Shown piece by piece: positions 37,695 through 47,276 of a DNA stretch of 64,000 nucleotides (position 1 is the stretch's first letter; the number at the start of each line of letters is the position of its first letter). Origin of the DNA: Pseudomonas marvdashtae (GTDB taxonomy: Bacteria; Pseudomonadota; Gammaproteobacteria; Pseudomonadales; Pseudomonadaceae); the NCBI RefSeq assembly GCF_014268655.2, contig NZ_JABWQX020000001.1:2200001-2264000 (forward strand), written 5' to 3'. The notes below the pieces were generated by a model. The model was not told where the DNA came from and did not search any database. It saw only the letters and a list, made by a program, of their open reading frames with translations. Both the position numbers and the translations under genes were made by a program.

Positions 37695-38456
37695 CTACTG
37701 GCTCTTCTGAACCGCCTGGATGATGACTTTTGCGACATCTGCCGGGCGAGATTGTTGTGGCACGTGGCTGGCATCGATTTCAGTGACCTTGGCACCGATC
37801 TTCTTGGCAAAAGCGCGTTGCAGATCAGGCTGGATCATCCGGTCCTCCTTGGCCACGACGTACCAGGTTGGCTTGCCTTTCCAGGCGGCGGCGCTGGTTT
37901 TGTCATCGAAGGCCGAGGCTCGGATCGGCCCTTGCGTCGCCGCCATTACCGCGGTTTGCTCTGGGGAAAGATCCTGGGCAAAACCGGTGGCCATGCCCTC
38001 GGCGGTCATGTACAGGAAACCATTTTTGTCGGCGGCGATGTCTTTCACGCCGGACGGGGCAGGGTAGTCCTTGCCCAGGTCTTTGCTGGCTTGACCGGCA
38101 TCCGGAGCGAACGCGGCGACGTACACCAGGCTGCGTACTTTCTTGTCGGTGCCAGCCTCGCTGATGACGGTGCCGCCCCAGGAGTGGCCGACCAATACGA
38201 CGTCATTCTCCTGGTTGTTCAGCACACGCTGTGTGGCGGCGACATCGTCCGCCAGCGAGGTCAACGGATTTTGTACTACGGTGACCTTGATACCTTCCGC
38301 CTGCAGCAGCGGGACGACCTTGCCCCAGTCGGATCCGTCGGCGAAAGCGCCATGGACGATGACGACAGAAGGTTGCTGCGCCGCGGCATGGACCGCGCCG
38401 CCGAATAATGAACAGGTCATGGCGAGTGAGAGGGCAAGGGCCTTGGGTTTGAACAT
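37695..38456 (-). CDS. Exported alpha/beta hydrolase
   Basis: This 253-residue protein has a signal peptide ending in VHAAA. The alpha/beta hydrolase core has the nucleophile in GHSWGG near 91-96, an HGAFADG oxyanion loop near 35, and a C-terminal histidine in DASHV near 230. AGGAG lies eight bases before the start. It is likely a periplasmic esterase or related enzyme. It is separated from the GMC gene by 165 bases, so operon membership is uncertain. Confidence 0.85.
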   Translation of the reverse strand: MFKPKALALSLAMTCSLFGGAVHAAAQQPSVVIVHGAFADGSDWGKVVPLLQAEGIKVTVVQNPLTSLADDVAATQRVLNNQENDVVLVGHSWGGTVISEAGTDKKVRSLVYVAAFAPDAGQASKDLGKDYPAPSGVKDIAADKNGFLYMTAEGMATGFAQDLSPEQTAVMAATQGPIRASAFDDKTSAAAWKGKPTWYVVAKEDRMIQPDLQRAFAKKIGAKVTEIDASHVPQQSRPADVAKVIIQAVQKSQ

Positions 38457-38570
38457 GATGCGATCTCCTGTATGGGGTGAGCGCAGTTTCAGCGATACTC
38501 GGCGGCTGAGGTATCGGTCATTTATCCGAGGCCATCAACAATGTTCAATCGGATGCCCGGAGGAAACGAC

Positions 38571-40004
38571 ATGTCGGCAGGTGACTGTATCGAATTGGAA
38601 GACGCCATCCTGGCGTTGTCCATGGTGGGCGACCTGAGCATGGGTCAGCCGTTCGATCAGTCGCGCCGCACCGCCCGATTGGTGCAAATGCTCGCGCAAG
38701 CGTGCAATGGCGCTGGCGAGCACACCGAGATCGGACGCCAGGTGGCCTTGTTGCGCTGGTCAGGGTGCACCGCCAATGCGCAGGGTTTCACCCAGCTGCT
38801 GGGCGATGATGTCGAGGGCCGCAACGCGATGCTGACGCATACCCTCAGTGCAGCGGGCCAGCGAGCGATGCGCAGGTCCACGCCGCTGGCGCAGATTCAT
38901 TGCGAGGTGTCCGGTGATATCGCGCATACATTGGGCTTGAGGACCGAAGTCGAACACGGGCTGCGTCACGTGTTTGAGCAATACGACGGCGAAGGAAGGC
39001 CGTCAGGCCTGCGTCATCCACGGGTGCCGGAGGTGGTTTATCAAGTGTTGCTCGCCGGTGATCTGGAAATCCTGTCCCGCAGTCACGGCCTGGAAGTGGC
39101 GTTGCAGTGGATCGCCAGCAAGCGTGATCGACGCTATCCAGCAGCGCTCGCCGCCGAAATGCTGCAACACGCCGAAGACTGGCTCGCTCAATTGCGCACG
39201 CCAGATGTGGCTGCTTCGCGGCAAACCGCACCATCGGTGCCATTGACCCTTATCGGCGATGTGATCGATCTCAAGTTGCCGTGGCTGTCGGGGTATTCGC
39301 GACGTTCTTCGGAGCTGGTCCAGGAGGCCGCCAGGCTTTCGGGGTTGTCAGAGGCATCAGTAGACAACCTCGGCCAAGCGGCGCTGATCCATGGACTTGG
39401 CCGCGCAGCGGTGCCCAATCGAGTCTGGAATACCCCGGGTGCGTTATTGGAAGGCGATCTTGAGCAGGTGCGGTTGGTGCCTTACTGGACATCGCGAGCC
39501 TGTAGCCAGATATCGGCGTTGGCCGTGTCGGGCCAGATAGCGGCCCACGCCTACGAGCGACTGGACGGCAGTGGTTACTTTCGCAGCCTCAACGGTGACG
39601 CACTGCAAAGCGAACATCGCTTGCTGGCCGCCGCCCTGGCTTGGCAAGCGTTACTGAGCGAGCGACCGTGGCGGCCGTCCTTGAGTCAGGATGATGCCGC
39701 CCGCTTGTTGCTGGACGAGGCGGACCAGGGACGCTTTGACCGACGAGCCTGCCAGGCGGTCATCGCGGCGGCGCGCGGGGACACGGTAATGGCTGCCTGC
39801 AGGCCAAGCGGTGGCCTGCTTTCCGAGCGTGAAACCGAAATTCTACGGTGCATCAGCACAGGAGGAAGCAACAAGGAAGTGGCGCGTCAGTTGGGCATCA
39901 GTCCGAGCACGGTCCGCACCCACGTGGAAAACGTGTTCCGTAAACTTCAATGTACCACCCGTGCCGCGGCGACCCTCAAAGCCCTGACGCTAGGGTTGAT
40001 TTAA
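38571..40004 (+). CDS. Degenerate HD-GYP domain protein with LuxR-type HTH
   Basis: This is a 477-residue protein. The N-terminal half has two HD-like lobes, and the C-terminal 65 residues are a LuxR-type helix-turn-helix (LSERETEIL, then NKEVARQLGISPSTVRTHVENVFRKL). In the HD-GYP part the metal motif HD...K reads HGLGR and the HHExxDGxGYP block reads AYERLDGSGYF, so key ligands are lost and cyclic-di-GMP hydrolysis is unlikely. It probably acts as a DNA-binding regulator whose HD domain only senses or binds. GGAGG lies seven bases before the chosen ATG at 38571. Confidence 0.8.
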   Translation: MSAGDCIELEDAILALSMVGDLSMGQPFDQSRRTARLVQMLAQACNGAGEHTEIGRQVALLRWSGCTANAQGFTQLLGDDVEGRNAMLTHTLSAAGQRAMRRSTPLAQIHCEVSGDIAHTLGLRTEVEHGLRHVFEQYDGEGRPSGLRHPRVPEVVYQVLLAGDLEILSRSHGLEVALQWIASKRDRRYPAALAAEMLQHAEDWLAQLRTPDVAASRQTAPSVPLTLIGDVIDLKLPWLSGYSRRSSELVQEAARLSGLSEASVDNLGQAALIHGLGRAAVPNRVWNTPGALLEGDLEQVRLVPYWTSRACSQISALAVSGQIAAHAYERLDGSGYFRSLNGDALQSEHRLLAAALAWQALLSERPWRPSLSQDDAARLLLDEADQGRFDRRACQAVIAAARGDTVMAACRPSGGLLSERETEILRCISTGGSNKEVARQLGISPSTVRTHVENVFRKLQCTTRAAATLKALTLGLI

Positions 40005-40154
40005 GGTCAGGTCGAATAAGTTGTGATCAATCATTTGACCTCGGCGGGTGATTTTAGCTGCGTATCAAATACGAGCAGGCCCCGCAAAGTGGACTAGCGG
40101 TGGCTGATACTGGCGGGGCTCAACGCTTGGCCCTGTCGCCCGTGTTGAGTGCAT

Positions 40155-40589
40155 CTATTTAACCAAGGTAATCGGGATGCTGGAGAGCTGGGTCACTTTA
40201 GCCGCAACAGAGCCTAAAAAGATCCCTTCCAAGACACCGTTGCCTTGGGACCCCAAGAAGATGCTGTCACAGCCTAACGATTGGGAACAGGCTACGATTC
40301 TGCTTGCGGCGTCGCCCTGTAACGCATGGAAAGTGAATGCGATGCCTTCATTTTTCAGCAAATCAATCGCTCTGCGTGAAGCCAGGGTACTTTTTTCAAG
40401 GTAGTAACGGTCCAGCTCATCACGACTCATTCCTTGTGCGACGCGAGCCGATAAGAGCGTCTGCACATTCACCAGATGAACTTCTACGTTGCCTGCGAGC
40501 AATCCGCCGTCCAGGATCAGCCCGATCAGGTAGCGCACGGCGCGTTCCGAATGTTCTGAACCATCGGCAGCAATCAGTACTTTATGCAT
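40155..40589 (-). CDS. Universal stress protein (UspA-type, single domain)
   Basis: This is a 144-residue Usp domain with the nucleotide-binding pattern G-x2-G-x9-G-S near the C-terminus (GSQGNGVLEGIFLGS). AGGAG lies nine bases before the start. It is the last gene of a probable operon with the cation ATPase (48-base gap) and the two-domain Usp, under an Anr box. Such proteins support survival at low oxygen or energy stress in pseudomonads. Confidence 0.88.
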   Translation of the reverse strand: MHKVLIAADGSEHSERAVRYLIGLILDGGLLAGNVEVHLVNVQTLLSARVAQGMSRDELDRYYLEKSTLASRRAIDLLKNEGIAFTFHALQGDAASRIVACSQSLGCDSIFLGSQGNGVLEGIFLGSVAAKVTQLSSIPITLVK

Positions 40590-40637
40590 TTTTTAGAGCT
40601 CCTGAATGACGGGGGTGAGGCTGAACTGCTTTTCTGA

Positions 40638-43421
40638 TTAACGTCCCGCAGCCTTATCGCAGGGATCTTGCGCTTCGTCGCGGTACAGCGAACTGCGGTG
40701 GAAACTGAACAGGCGTAGTCGAATCTGTTTTTCAATCTCGATGATCACAAAGAGTGCCAGACCAATCCCGATGATGAGCAGACCATCGAGCAACGGTACC
40801 GACTGGGTATCAAACACCTTTTGCAACGGCGGCGCATAGGTGATGGCGAACTGCGCGAAAGTCACCGCAGCGACTGTCAGCCACACGACCGGGGTGCCTC
40901 GAACGGCCTCCCAGGTCAGGGACGTGCCGTAGAGATTACGTATGAAAAACAGGTGAAAGATTCCCATCACGACCAGGGTATTGACCGCCAGAGTGCGAGC
41001 CAGCTCCACGGGGTAACCGCGATCGAGCGCATAGGCAAAGATGCCGTAGACGCCGCAAAGGAAAAGAATCGAAACAAGCACCATATGCCAGATCAGGGCG
41101 CCGCTGATCAGCGGCTCATGCCTGGCACGCGGAGGCCTGCGCATGGTGTTTTCTTCGGTTGGCTCGAAAGCCAGTGCGATACCGAGGGTTATCGCGGTGA
41201 TCAGGTTGATCCATAGAATCTGGATGGCCGTCACGGGTAACGTAAGGCCGAACAACAGCGCGACGATGATCGTCATGGTTTCGCCTGCGTTGGTCGGCAA
41301 TGTCCAGCTCAACACTTTCTTGATGTTGTCATAGACGGTCCGGCCTTCGCGAACCGCGGCAACGATGGAGGCGAAGTTGTCATCGGCCAGGACTAGATCC
41401 GCGGCTTCCTTTGCCGCTTCACTGCCTTTATTGCCCATGGCGATGCCGGCGTCTGCACGCTTGAGTGCTGGTGCGTCGTTGACACCGTCGCCGGTCATTG
41501 CCACGGTCATGCCGTTCGACTGCAGCAACATCACCAGCCTGAGTTTATGTTCGGGGCTGGTGCGGGCAAAAATATTCACGTCTTTCAACGTTTCTTTCAG
41601 CACGGCGTCGTCCATGGCGTCCAAGTCGAGGCCGGTCAGGACCCGGTTGGGGTTCTGCAAGCCGATCTGTTGCCCGATCGCGGCGGCGGTGCCAGGGTGA
41701 TCACCCGTGATCATTTTGACCCCGATACCCGCCGCCTGGCATTGCTTGACCGCCTCCACGGTTTCCGGGCGAGGCGGATCGATCATGCCCACCATGCCAA
41801 GCAAGGTCAGCGAACCCTGCACATCGGAGAACTCCAACAGCGCCTGTTCGGGTGCCACCGCCCGGGTTGCGAACGCCAACACCCTCTGGCCGTTGCGGCT
41901 GATGGCATTCGCCTGGTCAAGCCAATAGTGGGTATCGAGCCGGCCCGTTGCGGCTGTATCGATGCGTTGTTGCGTGCACATCGACAGCACCTGCTCAGGC
42001 GCGCCCTTGACGTAAATCGTAGCGTGTCGCTCATGGTTGTGATGCAACGTTGCCATGAAGCGGTGCTTGGCATCGAACGGAATCGCATCGGTGCGTGCCC
42101 AGGTGCGTCGCTCTTCGTCGCGGTCGATTCCAGCCTTGGCGGCAAATACCAGCAGCGCGCCCTCCATCGGGTCGCCTTCAACGATCCATGTGCTTTGGTG
42201 TTGTCTTAATGCTGCATCGTTGCACAGGGCTGCCGCTCGCCCGAGCTCGGCCAAGGTCGAATGATTGGCGGTGTCGATCAACTGATTCTCGAGATTGACG
42301 TTCCCAGCGGGTTGATAGCCCGCGCCATCTACCGTGAATGTGAGGTCACTGATGACGACCGACGCCACCATCATCTCGTTGCGGGTCAGGGTGCCGGTTT
42401 TGTCCGTGCAGATGACGGAGACCGAGCCCAGGGTCTCGATGGCGGGCAGGCGCCGGACGATGGCGTTGCGTCGGGCCATTGCTCGCACCCCGACGGCCAG
42501 GGTAATGGTGAGGACCGCGGGCAACCCTTCGGGAATGGCAGCGACCGACATGCCCACCACGACCATGAACATTTCGGTGAACGCGTAATGCACGACGAAA
42601 TGTCCATAAACCAGCAACAAACCGGCGACAGCCAGAATCAATAAGGTCAGCCAGCGGGCAACGACGTTCATTTGCTGGACCAGTGGCGTGGTCAATGTCT
42701 CCACACCTGACAGCAGATGACTGATTCGCCCGATCTCGGCTAAAGGACCGGTGGCCACCACGACGCCGGTGGCTTGTCCGCAGGTGACCAGCGTGCCGCT
42801 GAACGCCATGCACGCCCGATCACCCAGGGCCGCTTCACTTCCCGCCGGTTCGGTGTGTTTTTCTACGGGAGCGGACTCTCCGGTCAGCAGGGCTTCCTGG
42901 ATCTGCAGCCTGTTTGCGTGCAGCAGGCGCAGGTCCGCTGGGACTTTGTCGCCGGCTTCCAGCAGAACGATATCGCCCGGCACCAGCGCCTCGCCCGCGA
43001 CACTCAAGCGTTCGCCGCCGCGAATCACTGCTGCCCGCGGTGCCAGCATCTGGCGGATGGCGTCCATGGCTTGTTCAGCCTTGCCTTCCTGGATATAGCC
43101 AATAAGGGCGTTTGCCAGCACTACCGCGAGAATCACTACCGTATCCCAGAGGTGCTGCAGCAGGGCGGTGATGGCCGCCGATCCCAGAAGCACATAAATC
43201 AAGATGTTGTGGAACTGCAGCGCAAAGCGTAGCCACGTCGGGCGCCGGGGTGACTCGGGGAGACAGTTGGGGCCGGCCTGGGCCAGTCGGGTCTGGACAT
43301 CGGCAACGCTCAACCCGACTTGCTCACTGACCCCCAGGCGTTTGAGAACCTGTTCCGCCGGCAGGTTGTACCAGGCCTGCGGACGGAGTGGGGTGGTTGA
43401 TGGGGTGTCAGTGGGCTTCAT
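40638..43421 (-). CDS. P2-type cation-transporting ATPase (Ca2+-ATPase-like)
   Basis: This is a 927-residue P-type ATPase. In order: an N-terminal cation ATPase domain, the actuator motif LTGES, PEGLP in the fourth membrane helix, phosphorylation motif DKTGTLT, the hinge TGDGVNDAPAL, and a C-terminal six-helix domain. PEGLP and the large C-terminal domain place it with P2A-type calcium or related pumps, not heavy-metal P1B pumps. The start at 43421 is chosen because the longer frame runs into the Usp gene. It sits between two Usp genes, suggesting ion homeostasis under oxygen limitation. Confidence 0.87.
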   Translation of the reverse strand: MKPTDTPSTTPLRPQAWYNLPAEQVLKRLGVSEQVGLSVADVQTRLAQAGPNCLPESPRRPTWLRFALQFHNILIYVLLGSAAITALLQHLWDTVVILAVVLANALIGYIQEGKAEQAMDAIRQMLAPRAAVIRGGERLSVAGEALVPGDIVLLEAGDKVPADLRLLHANRLQIQEALLTGESAPVEKHTEPAGSEAALGDRACMAFSGTLVTCGQATGVVVATGPLAEIGRISHLLSGVETLTTPLVQQMNVVARWLTLLILAVAGLLLVYGHFVVHYAFTEMFMVVVGMSVAAIPEGLPAVLTITLAVGVRAMARRNAIVRRLPAIETLGSVSVICTDKTGTLTRNEMMVASVVISDLTFTVDGAGYQPAGNVNLENQLIDTANHSTLAELGRAAALCNDAALRQHQSTWIVEGDPMEGALLVFAAKAGIDRDEERRTWARTDAIPFDAKHRFMATLHHNHERHATIYVKGAPEQVLSMCTQQRIDTAATGRLDTHYWLDQANAISRNGQRVLAFATRAVAPEQALLEFSDVQGSLTLLGMVGMIDPPRPETVEAVKQCQAAGIGVKMITGDHPGTAAAIGQQIGLQNPNRVLTGLDLDAMDDAVLKETLKDVNIFARTSPEHKLRLVMLLQSNGMTVAMTGDGVNDAPALKRADAGIAMGNKGSEAAKEAADLVLADDNFASIVAAVREGRTVYDNIKKVLSWTLPTNAGETMTIIVALLFGLTLPVTAIQILWINLITAITLGIALAFEPTEENTMRRPPRARHEPLISGALIWHMVLVSILFLCGVYGIFAYALDRGYPVELARTLAVNTLVVMGIFHLFFIRNLYGTSLTWEAVRGTPVVWLTVAAVTFAQFAITYAPPLQKVFDTQSVPLLDGLLIIGIGLALFVIIEIEKQIRLRLFSFHRSSLYRDEAQDPCDKAAGR

Positions 43422-43486
43422 CGAGCAATTTTTCCCATGGAACCTGAAGCCTTGAATCGCCCAGGCGGTTAGCGACCAGTGCGCGA

Positions 43487-44410
43487 TTAGTCGATCTGTT
43501 GCGGCGCAATCACCCATAAGCTGCACGGCATTTTGTACAACAGGCCCTCAACCGTGCTGCCGATCAGCTTGTCCAGACCGCTGTAGCGCACCCGGCCCAT
43601 GACAATGACGTCGATATCATGGGAGGCCGCGTAGTTGACTAGAACCTTGGTTGGGTCGCCCATGATCATTCGCCGTTGTTGCGGTGCGATCCCGTTGCGT
43701 TCGACCAATGCGTCAAAGGCTGCGCCTTGGGATTCGTAGAGTTGTCGGGCCAGTGTCGAGGAGAAAAAGGTCGAACCGTTGCCAAAACCGTATTCGGCGG
43801 CGGTGATGGAGGAAAGGTCGTAGGCGTAGATGACTTCAAGTTCCGCATCGCAGCTGGCAGCCAGCTTGTTGGCTTCGGCCAGGATCCGGTCGTTGAGGCC
43901 TTCGTAGCGACCGTCGCGGTGAAAAGGGTCTATAGCGGCCACGATCTTGCGCGGGCGCGCATGGGCCACTTTGTTGACGAAGTGCAGCGGCACCTCGCAT
44001 TCGCGCAGCAGGCGCACGTCCAGGGGGGTAAACATGAGGCGCGAGATCCAGGATTCAGGATCCACCGTCTTGATCAGTGCTTCCATCGGCGCTTCTTTGA
44101 GATGGACCAGGATTTCCTGCAGGGGGCGCTCCACCCACGCCACTTCCGTCGTGACCTCTATACCGAGCTTGCGCAGGGGCCTGGCTTTCTCCTCCAGCCA
44201 GTCCCGGTGGCGTTCAACGTAGCCCAGACGCATCTGCTCCAACGCCTGCTCGTTGACCAGGCTGGCCGTGGCGAGGCCTTCCAGGTAGTCAAAAGCGACA
44301 ATGTGCAGCGCGGTGCCTTCGGCCTTGGCCAGTGCGGCCGCCCGGTCGAACGCCGGATTGTGTTCCATCAGCGGCGAGACGACTAGCATCAAGCGTGATT
44401 GAGTAGACAT
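43487..44410 (-). CDS. Tandem universal stress protein (UspE-like)
   Basis: This 307-residue protein has two Usp domains. The second ends with the nucleotide-binding-like pattern around VMGRVRYSGLDKLIGSTVE, as in UspE. GGAGG lies before the start. It is the first gene of the probable usp-ATPase-usp operon, 100 bases downstream of a perfect Anr box, so induction at low oxygen is likely. Confidence 0.86.
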   Translation of the reverse strand: MSTQSRLMLVVSPLMEHNPAFDRAAALAKAEGTALHIVAFDYLEGLATASLVNEQALEQMRLGYVERHRDWLEEKARPLRKLGIEVTTEVAWVERPLQEILVHLKEAPMEALIKTVDPESWISRLMFTPLDVRLLRECEVPLHFVNKVAHARPRKIVAAIDPFHRDGRYEGLNDRILAEANKLAASCDAELEVIYAYDLSSITAAEYGFGNGSTFFSSTLARQLYESQGAAFDALVERNGIAPQQRRMIMGDPTKVLVNYAASHDIDVIVMGRVRYSGLDKLIGSTVEGLLYKMPCSLWVIAPQQID

Positions 44411-44503
44411 GGCAAACCTCCCGGACTAGGACTTACTGGGCACCGGGCGACCTTTTCCCGGCATGTGTCTGTCGGGATGATGATCGCCATCGGCGTTGGT
44501 CAA

Positions 44504-44517
44504 TTGATCTACATCAA
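44504..44517. promoter_or_regulatory. Anr/FNR box
   Basis: TTGATCTACATCAA is a perfect match to TTGAT-N4-ATCAA. It is centred about 100 bases before the UspE-like start codon, which leaves room for a class II site with a start of transcription about 40 bases downstream. It predicts oxygen-limited induction of the usp-ATPase-usp operon. Confidence 0.85.
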
Positions 44518-44630
44518 GCACCCTTCCATCACCTTCATGAAAAGCCTGCGTTCTTGGTCAATAGCGCTATGTTGGGTCAGGATTGCTCCCCCCGAGCTCC
44601 ATGGGCCGCCCCGGAGCCAACCTCGTCCCC

Positions 44631-46793
44631 CTATGACCGTTTGACCTTGAACCTGCCCAACTCCCGCTGCATGAGCGCGGCCCGCTCCGACAGATCCTTG
44701 GCCGCCACCGCGCACTCCAGCGAGTTTGATTGATTTTTCTGCGTCACTTCGTCGATTTGCTCAAGCCCGATGCTCGCTTGCTGCAATCCGGAGGCCTGTT
44801 CGCTGGAGGCCTGGTAGATCAGCGACACCAAGTTGGACACTGCGCCAGTTCCATTGACGATATTTTTCAACGATTCGGCGGTGCGGCTAGCGATGACCAT
44901 GCCGCGCTGCGTCTTGCTCGAGGAGTCGGAAATCAGCGCGGCGGTTTGCTGGGCGGCCTCGGCACTGCGCGCCGCCAGGCTGCGGACTTCGTCCGCCACG
45001 ACGGCAAACCCCCGTCCCAGCTCACCCGCTCGAGCGGCCTCGATGGCGGCGTTCAAGGCCAGCAAGTTGGTTTGCGCGGCGATGTTGTCGATGGTGGTGA
45101 TGATCGCCGTGATGTCTTTGCCCGAGTCGTCAATCTCGGCCATGGCGGCTATCAACTCGCCCATCAATTGATCGCTTTCTCCCGCATCGGCCCGTGATGC
45201 CTGGGATTGCTCATCCGCTTTCTTGGCGTTGGCGGCGTTGTCTCGGGTTTGAGCGGCCATTTGGGTCATGACCGCGCTGATTTCGGTAATGGACGACGCG
45301 GAGTTCGCCGCGCCGTCAGACAGCGACTGGCTGAGATCGGTGACCTGTCCTGAGCTGCCGGTGATCTGGGTTGCGCTGGACTGTACCTGTGAGATCAGTT
45401 GGTTGAGGTTACTGACCATTTTTTCCAGCGATTTGCCCAGGGTATCGTGGGGCGAGGACAACCGGACCTCCAGATCCAGGTCACCTTCGGAAATGCGCTC
45501 GGCGACTCGTACTTGCCGTTGCAGGCTTTCGGACATGTCGTTCAACGCCGCGGACAATTGTCCCACCTCATCTTCGGTTTCCTGCACCAGACGCCGCGAG
45601 AAGTCCCCCAGGCTGATGTTGGCCGCCAAGGCAGCGGCATCGCGGATTGGGCCGACAATTTTCGCGGCAGCGAACCACAACGCGACCAAGGCCAGTAGTG
45701 AGATGCCCAGACCGACAGAGACCTGCCAGATGCTGTTGTTGATACTGCGGGCCTGCAGCTCTTGCTCCAGGGCGATGGCCTGGCTCATGACCACGGCCTT
45801 GGGCAAACGAATCAGCACTGCCCAGGGTTTGCCGGTACGGCCAAGCTCAATGGGCATCAAGACTTCGATTTGTTGGGTTTGCGCATTGAGCAAGCCGTTA
45901 CCGCGCCCGCTCTGGATGGTGCTCAGCACCGTTTCCCAAGACTCAGGCAACAACGCCTTGATGGGTTGGCCAATCAAGTCAGTGCGCTGACTGTCCGCCA
46001 CTACCAAGCCCTGGTTGCTGAGGATCGATACCGAGCCTTTGCCGCCGTAAAGGTCGGCGGACATTTGCTCGCTGAGTTTCTGGATAAAGGCAATATCGAA
46101 GTCGGCCCCGACCACGCCCTGGAATTTGCCGTTGGCGACGATAGGGACCGACAGGGTGGTCAGCCAGACATTTTTTCCCTGGACCACGTAGGGAATGGGG
46201 TCTAGCACGCTTTCTTTCAGAGTGTCACGGGGGCCGCTGTACCAACCGCCTTTAGGCACGCCGTTGGGGTGGCGGTCCGAGGAGTCATACTCAACCAGCG
46301 GTTGCACCGCTATGTGGCCACCCGCGCTACGGGTCCAATAGGGCGTAAAGCGGCCCGTCGACGGATTGCTCCCATCCTGGGTCGCGCGAAACGCAAGGTC
46401 CTGCCCGTCCAGTGCATCTGGTTCCCAGCAGGAATAGGTCCCGTTGAAATCAGGGTTATCCTTGAGCACCCCGAGCAGTACGGTGTTGATCTGCTCTCGG
46501 CCCATCACCAGAGGGCTTTGCGAGGCTTTGCTCGCGGCAAAAGTGTTGGCCATGGTACGCGCAGCGTCCAGGGCATTTTGCAATTTGGCTTGGATGGCAT
46601 TGGCGCGGGACTCCGCCAGGTTCTGGATCTCCCGGATAGTTGCGCGCTCAACCAAGGCAGAGACCTCGGCCGCTACGTATTGCTCGTTGGACTTGGCGGA
46701 AAAGAGCCCGTAGAGCACCAGGCTGAATGATGAAACAAACAGGCAGATGCCCGCTGTCATGCAGATTCTTACTTGCAGCGATTTGAGTTTCAT
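44631..46793 (-). CDS. Methyl-accepting chemotaxis protein with dCache sensor
   Basis: This is a 720-residue chemoreceptor. TM1 lies near 8-32, followed by a periplasmic double-Cache domain (about 35-350, with the PYWTRSAGG and VVGADFDI elements). TM2 lies near 360-380, a HAMP domain near 380-435, and a cytoplasmic signalling domain with the hairpin tip [22 protein letters not shown] lies before the start. Cache receptors of this type often bind amino acids or organic acids, which fits the nearby amino-acid permease, though no ligand can be assigned. Confidence 0.92.
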   Translation of the reverse strand: MKLKSLQVRICMTAGICLFVSSFSLVLYGLFSAKSNEQYVAAEVSALVERATIREIQNLAESRANAIQAKLQNALDAARTMANTFAASKASQSPLVMGREQINTVLLGVLKDNPDFNGTYSCWEPDALDGQDLAFRATQDGSNPSTGRFTPYWTRSAGGHIAVQPLVEYDSSDRHPNGVPKGGWYSGPRDTLKESVLDPIPYVVQGKNVWLTTLSVPIVANGKFQGVVGADFDIAFIQKLSEQMSADLYGGKGSVSILSNQGLVVADSQRTDLIGQPIKALLPESWETVLSTIQSGRGNGLLNAQTQQIEVLMPIELGRTGKPWAVLIRLPKAVVMSQAIALEQELQARSINNSIWQVSVGLGISLLALVALWFAAAKIVGPIRDAAALAANISLGDFSRRLVQETEDEVGQLSAALNDMSESLQRQVRVAERISEGDLDLEVRLSSPHDTLGKSLEKMVSNLNQLISQVQSSATQITGSSGQVTDLSQSLSDGAANSASSITEISAVMTQMAAQTRDNAANAKKADEQSQASRADAGESDQLMGELIAAMAEIDDSGKDITAIITTIDNIAAQTNLLALNAAIEAARAGELGRGFAVVADEVRSLAARSAEAAQQTAALISDSSSKTQRGMVIASRTAESLKNIVNGTGAVSNLVSLIYQASSEQASGLQQASIGLEQIDEVTQKNQSNSLECAVAAKDLSERAALMQRELGRFKVKRS

Positions 46794-47276
46794 AAAGCCT
46801 CCCAGCCCGATCTTTGGGCGCGCCGAGGATTACGGCGACAACCCTTGTGTTTTGCACGGTTCGGCCAATAACGTTGGGTTGCTTCGAACCCGATATGTCC
46901 AGTGCAAATGGCTGAGCTGGAGGATGTAGCGACGTTATTTTTCTGGCTCTGGCGGGAGGTCCTTTCCACGTTCTTTGATTTTGATTCGAACTGCAGGAGC
47001 GACCCGGTGAATATCCGGGCATCTATGAACGGGCGGATCAGGCACGTAGGAGTGGATTGTTGATGGCGCAACGGCATCAATAAATTGTACTTTGGTATCT
47101 TTTTCGTACAGGTTTTAGCGGCGTTATCCGCTGCCTTGTCTTTCCAATAGGTCCCTGCACCCCCATCGGCAATTAAGTGAACTTTTACCCCGCGGATTTT
47201 TCCACTGCTCAGACGTTGTGCGAAGGCATGGCGCTCGGATGTATGTGCGAAATAACATCACTCGGCAGAGCCTTCG
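46794..47276. other. Intergenic region between divergent MCP and permease genes
   Basis: These 483 bases hold the two divergent promoters. I see no Fur, Anr or hrp box, no credible gene and no strong hairpin, apart from a small imperfect stem near 47118-47140. Confidence 0.4.

Noticed and set aside
40020..40050. TTGTGATCAATC, considered as a second Anr box
   Set aside because: The two half-sites lack the required four-base spacer.
40070..40130. GCCCCGC and GCGGGGC arms after the HD-GYP/LuxR gene, considered as a terminator or small RNA
   Set aside because: The loop is about 27 bases and no U-tract follows, so pairing is likely by chance in GC-rich DNA.
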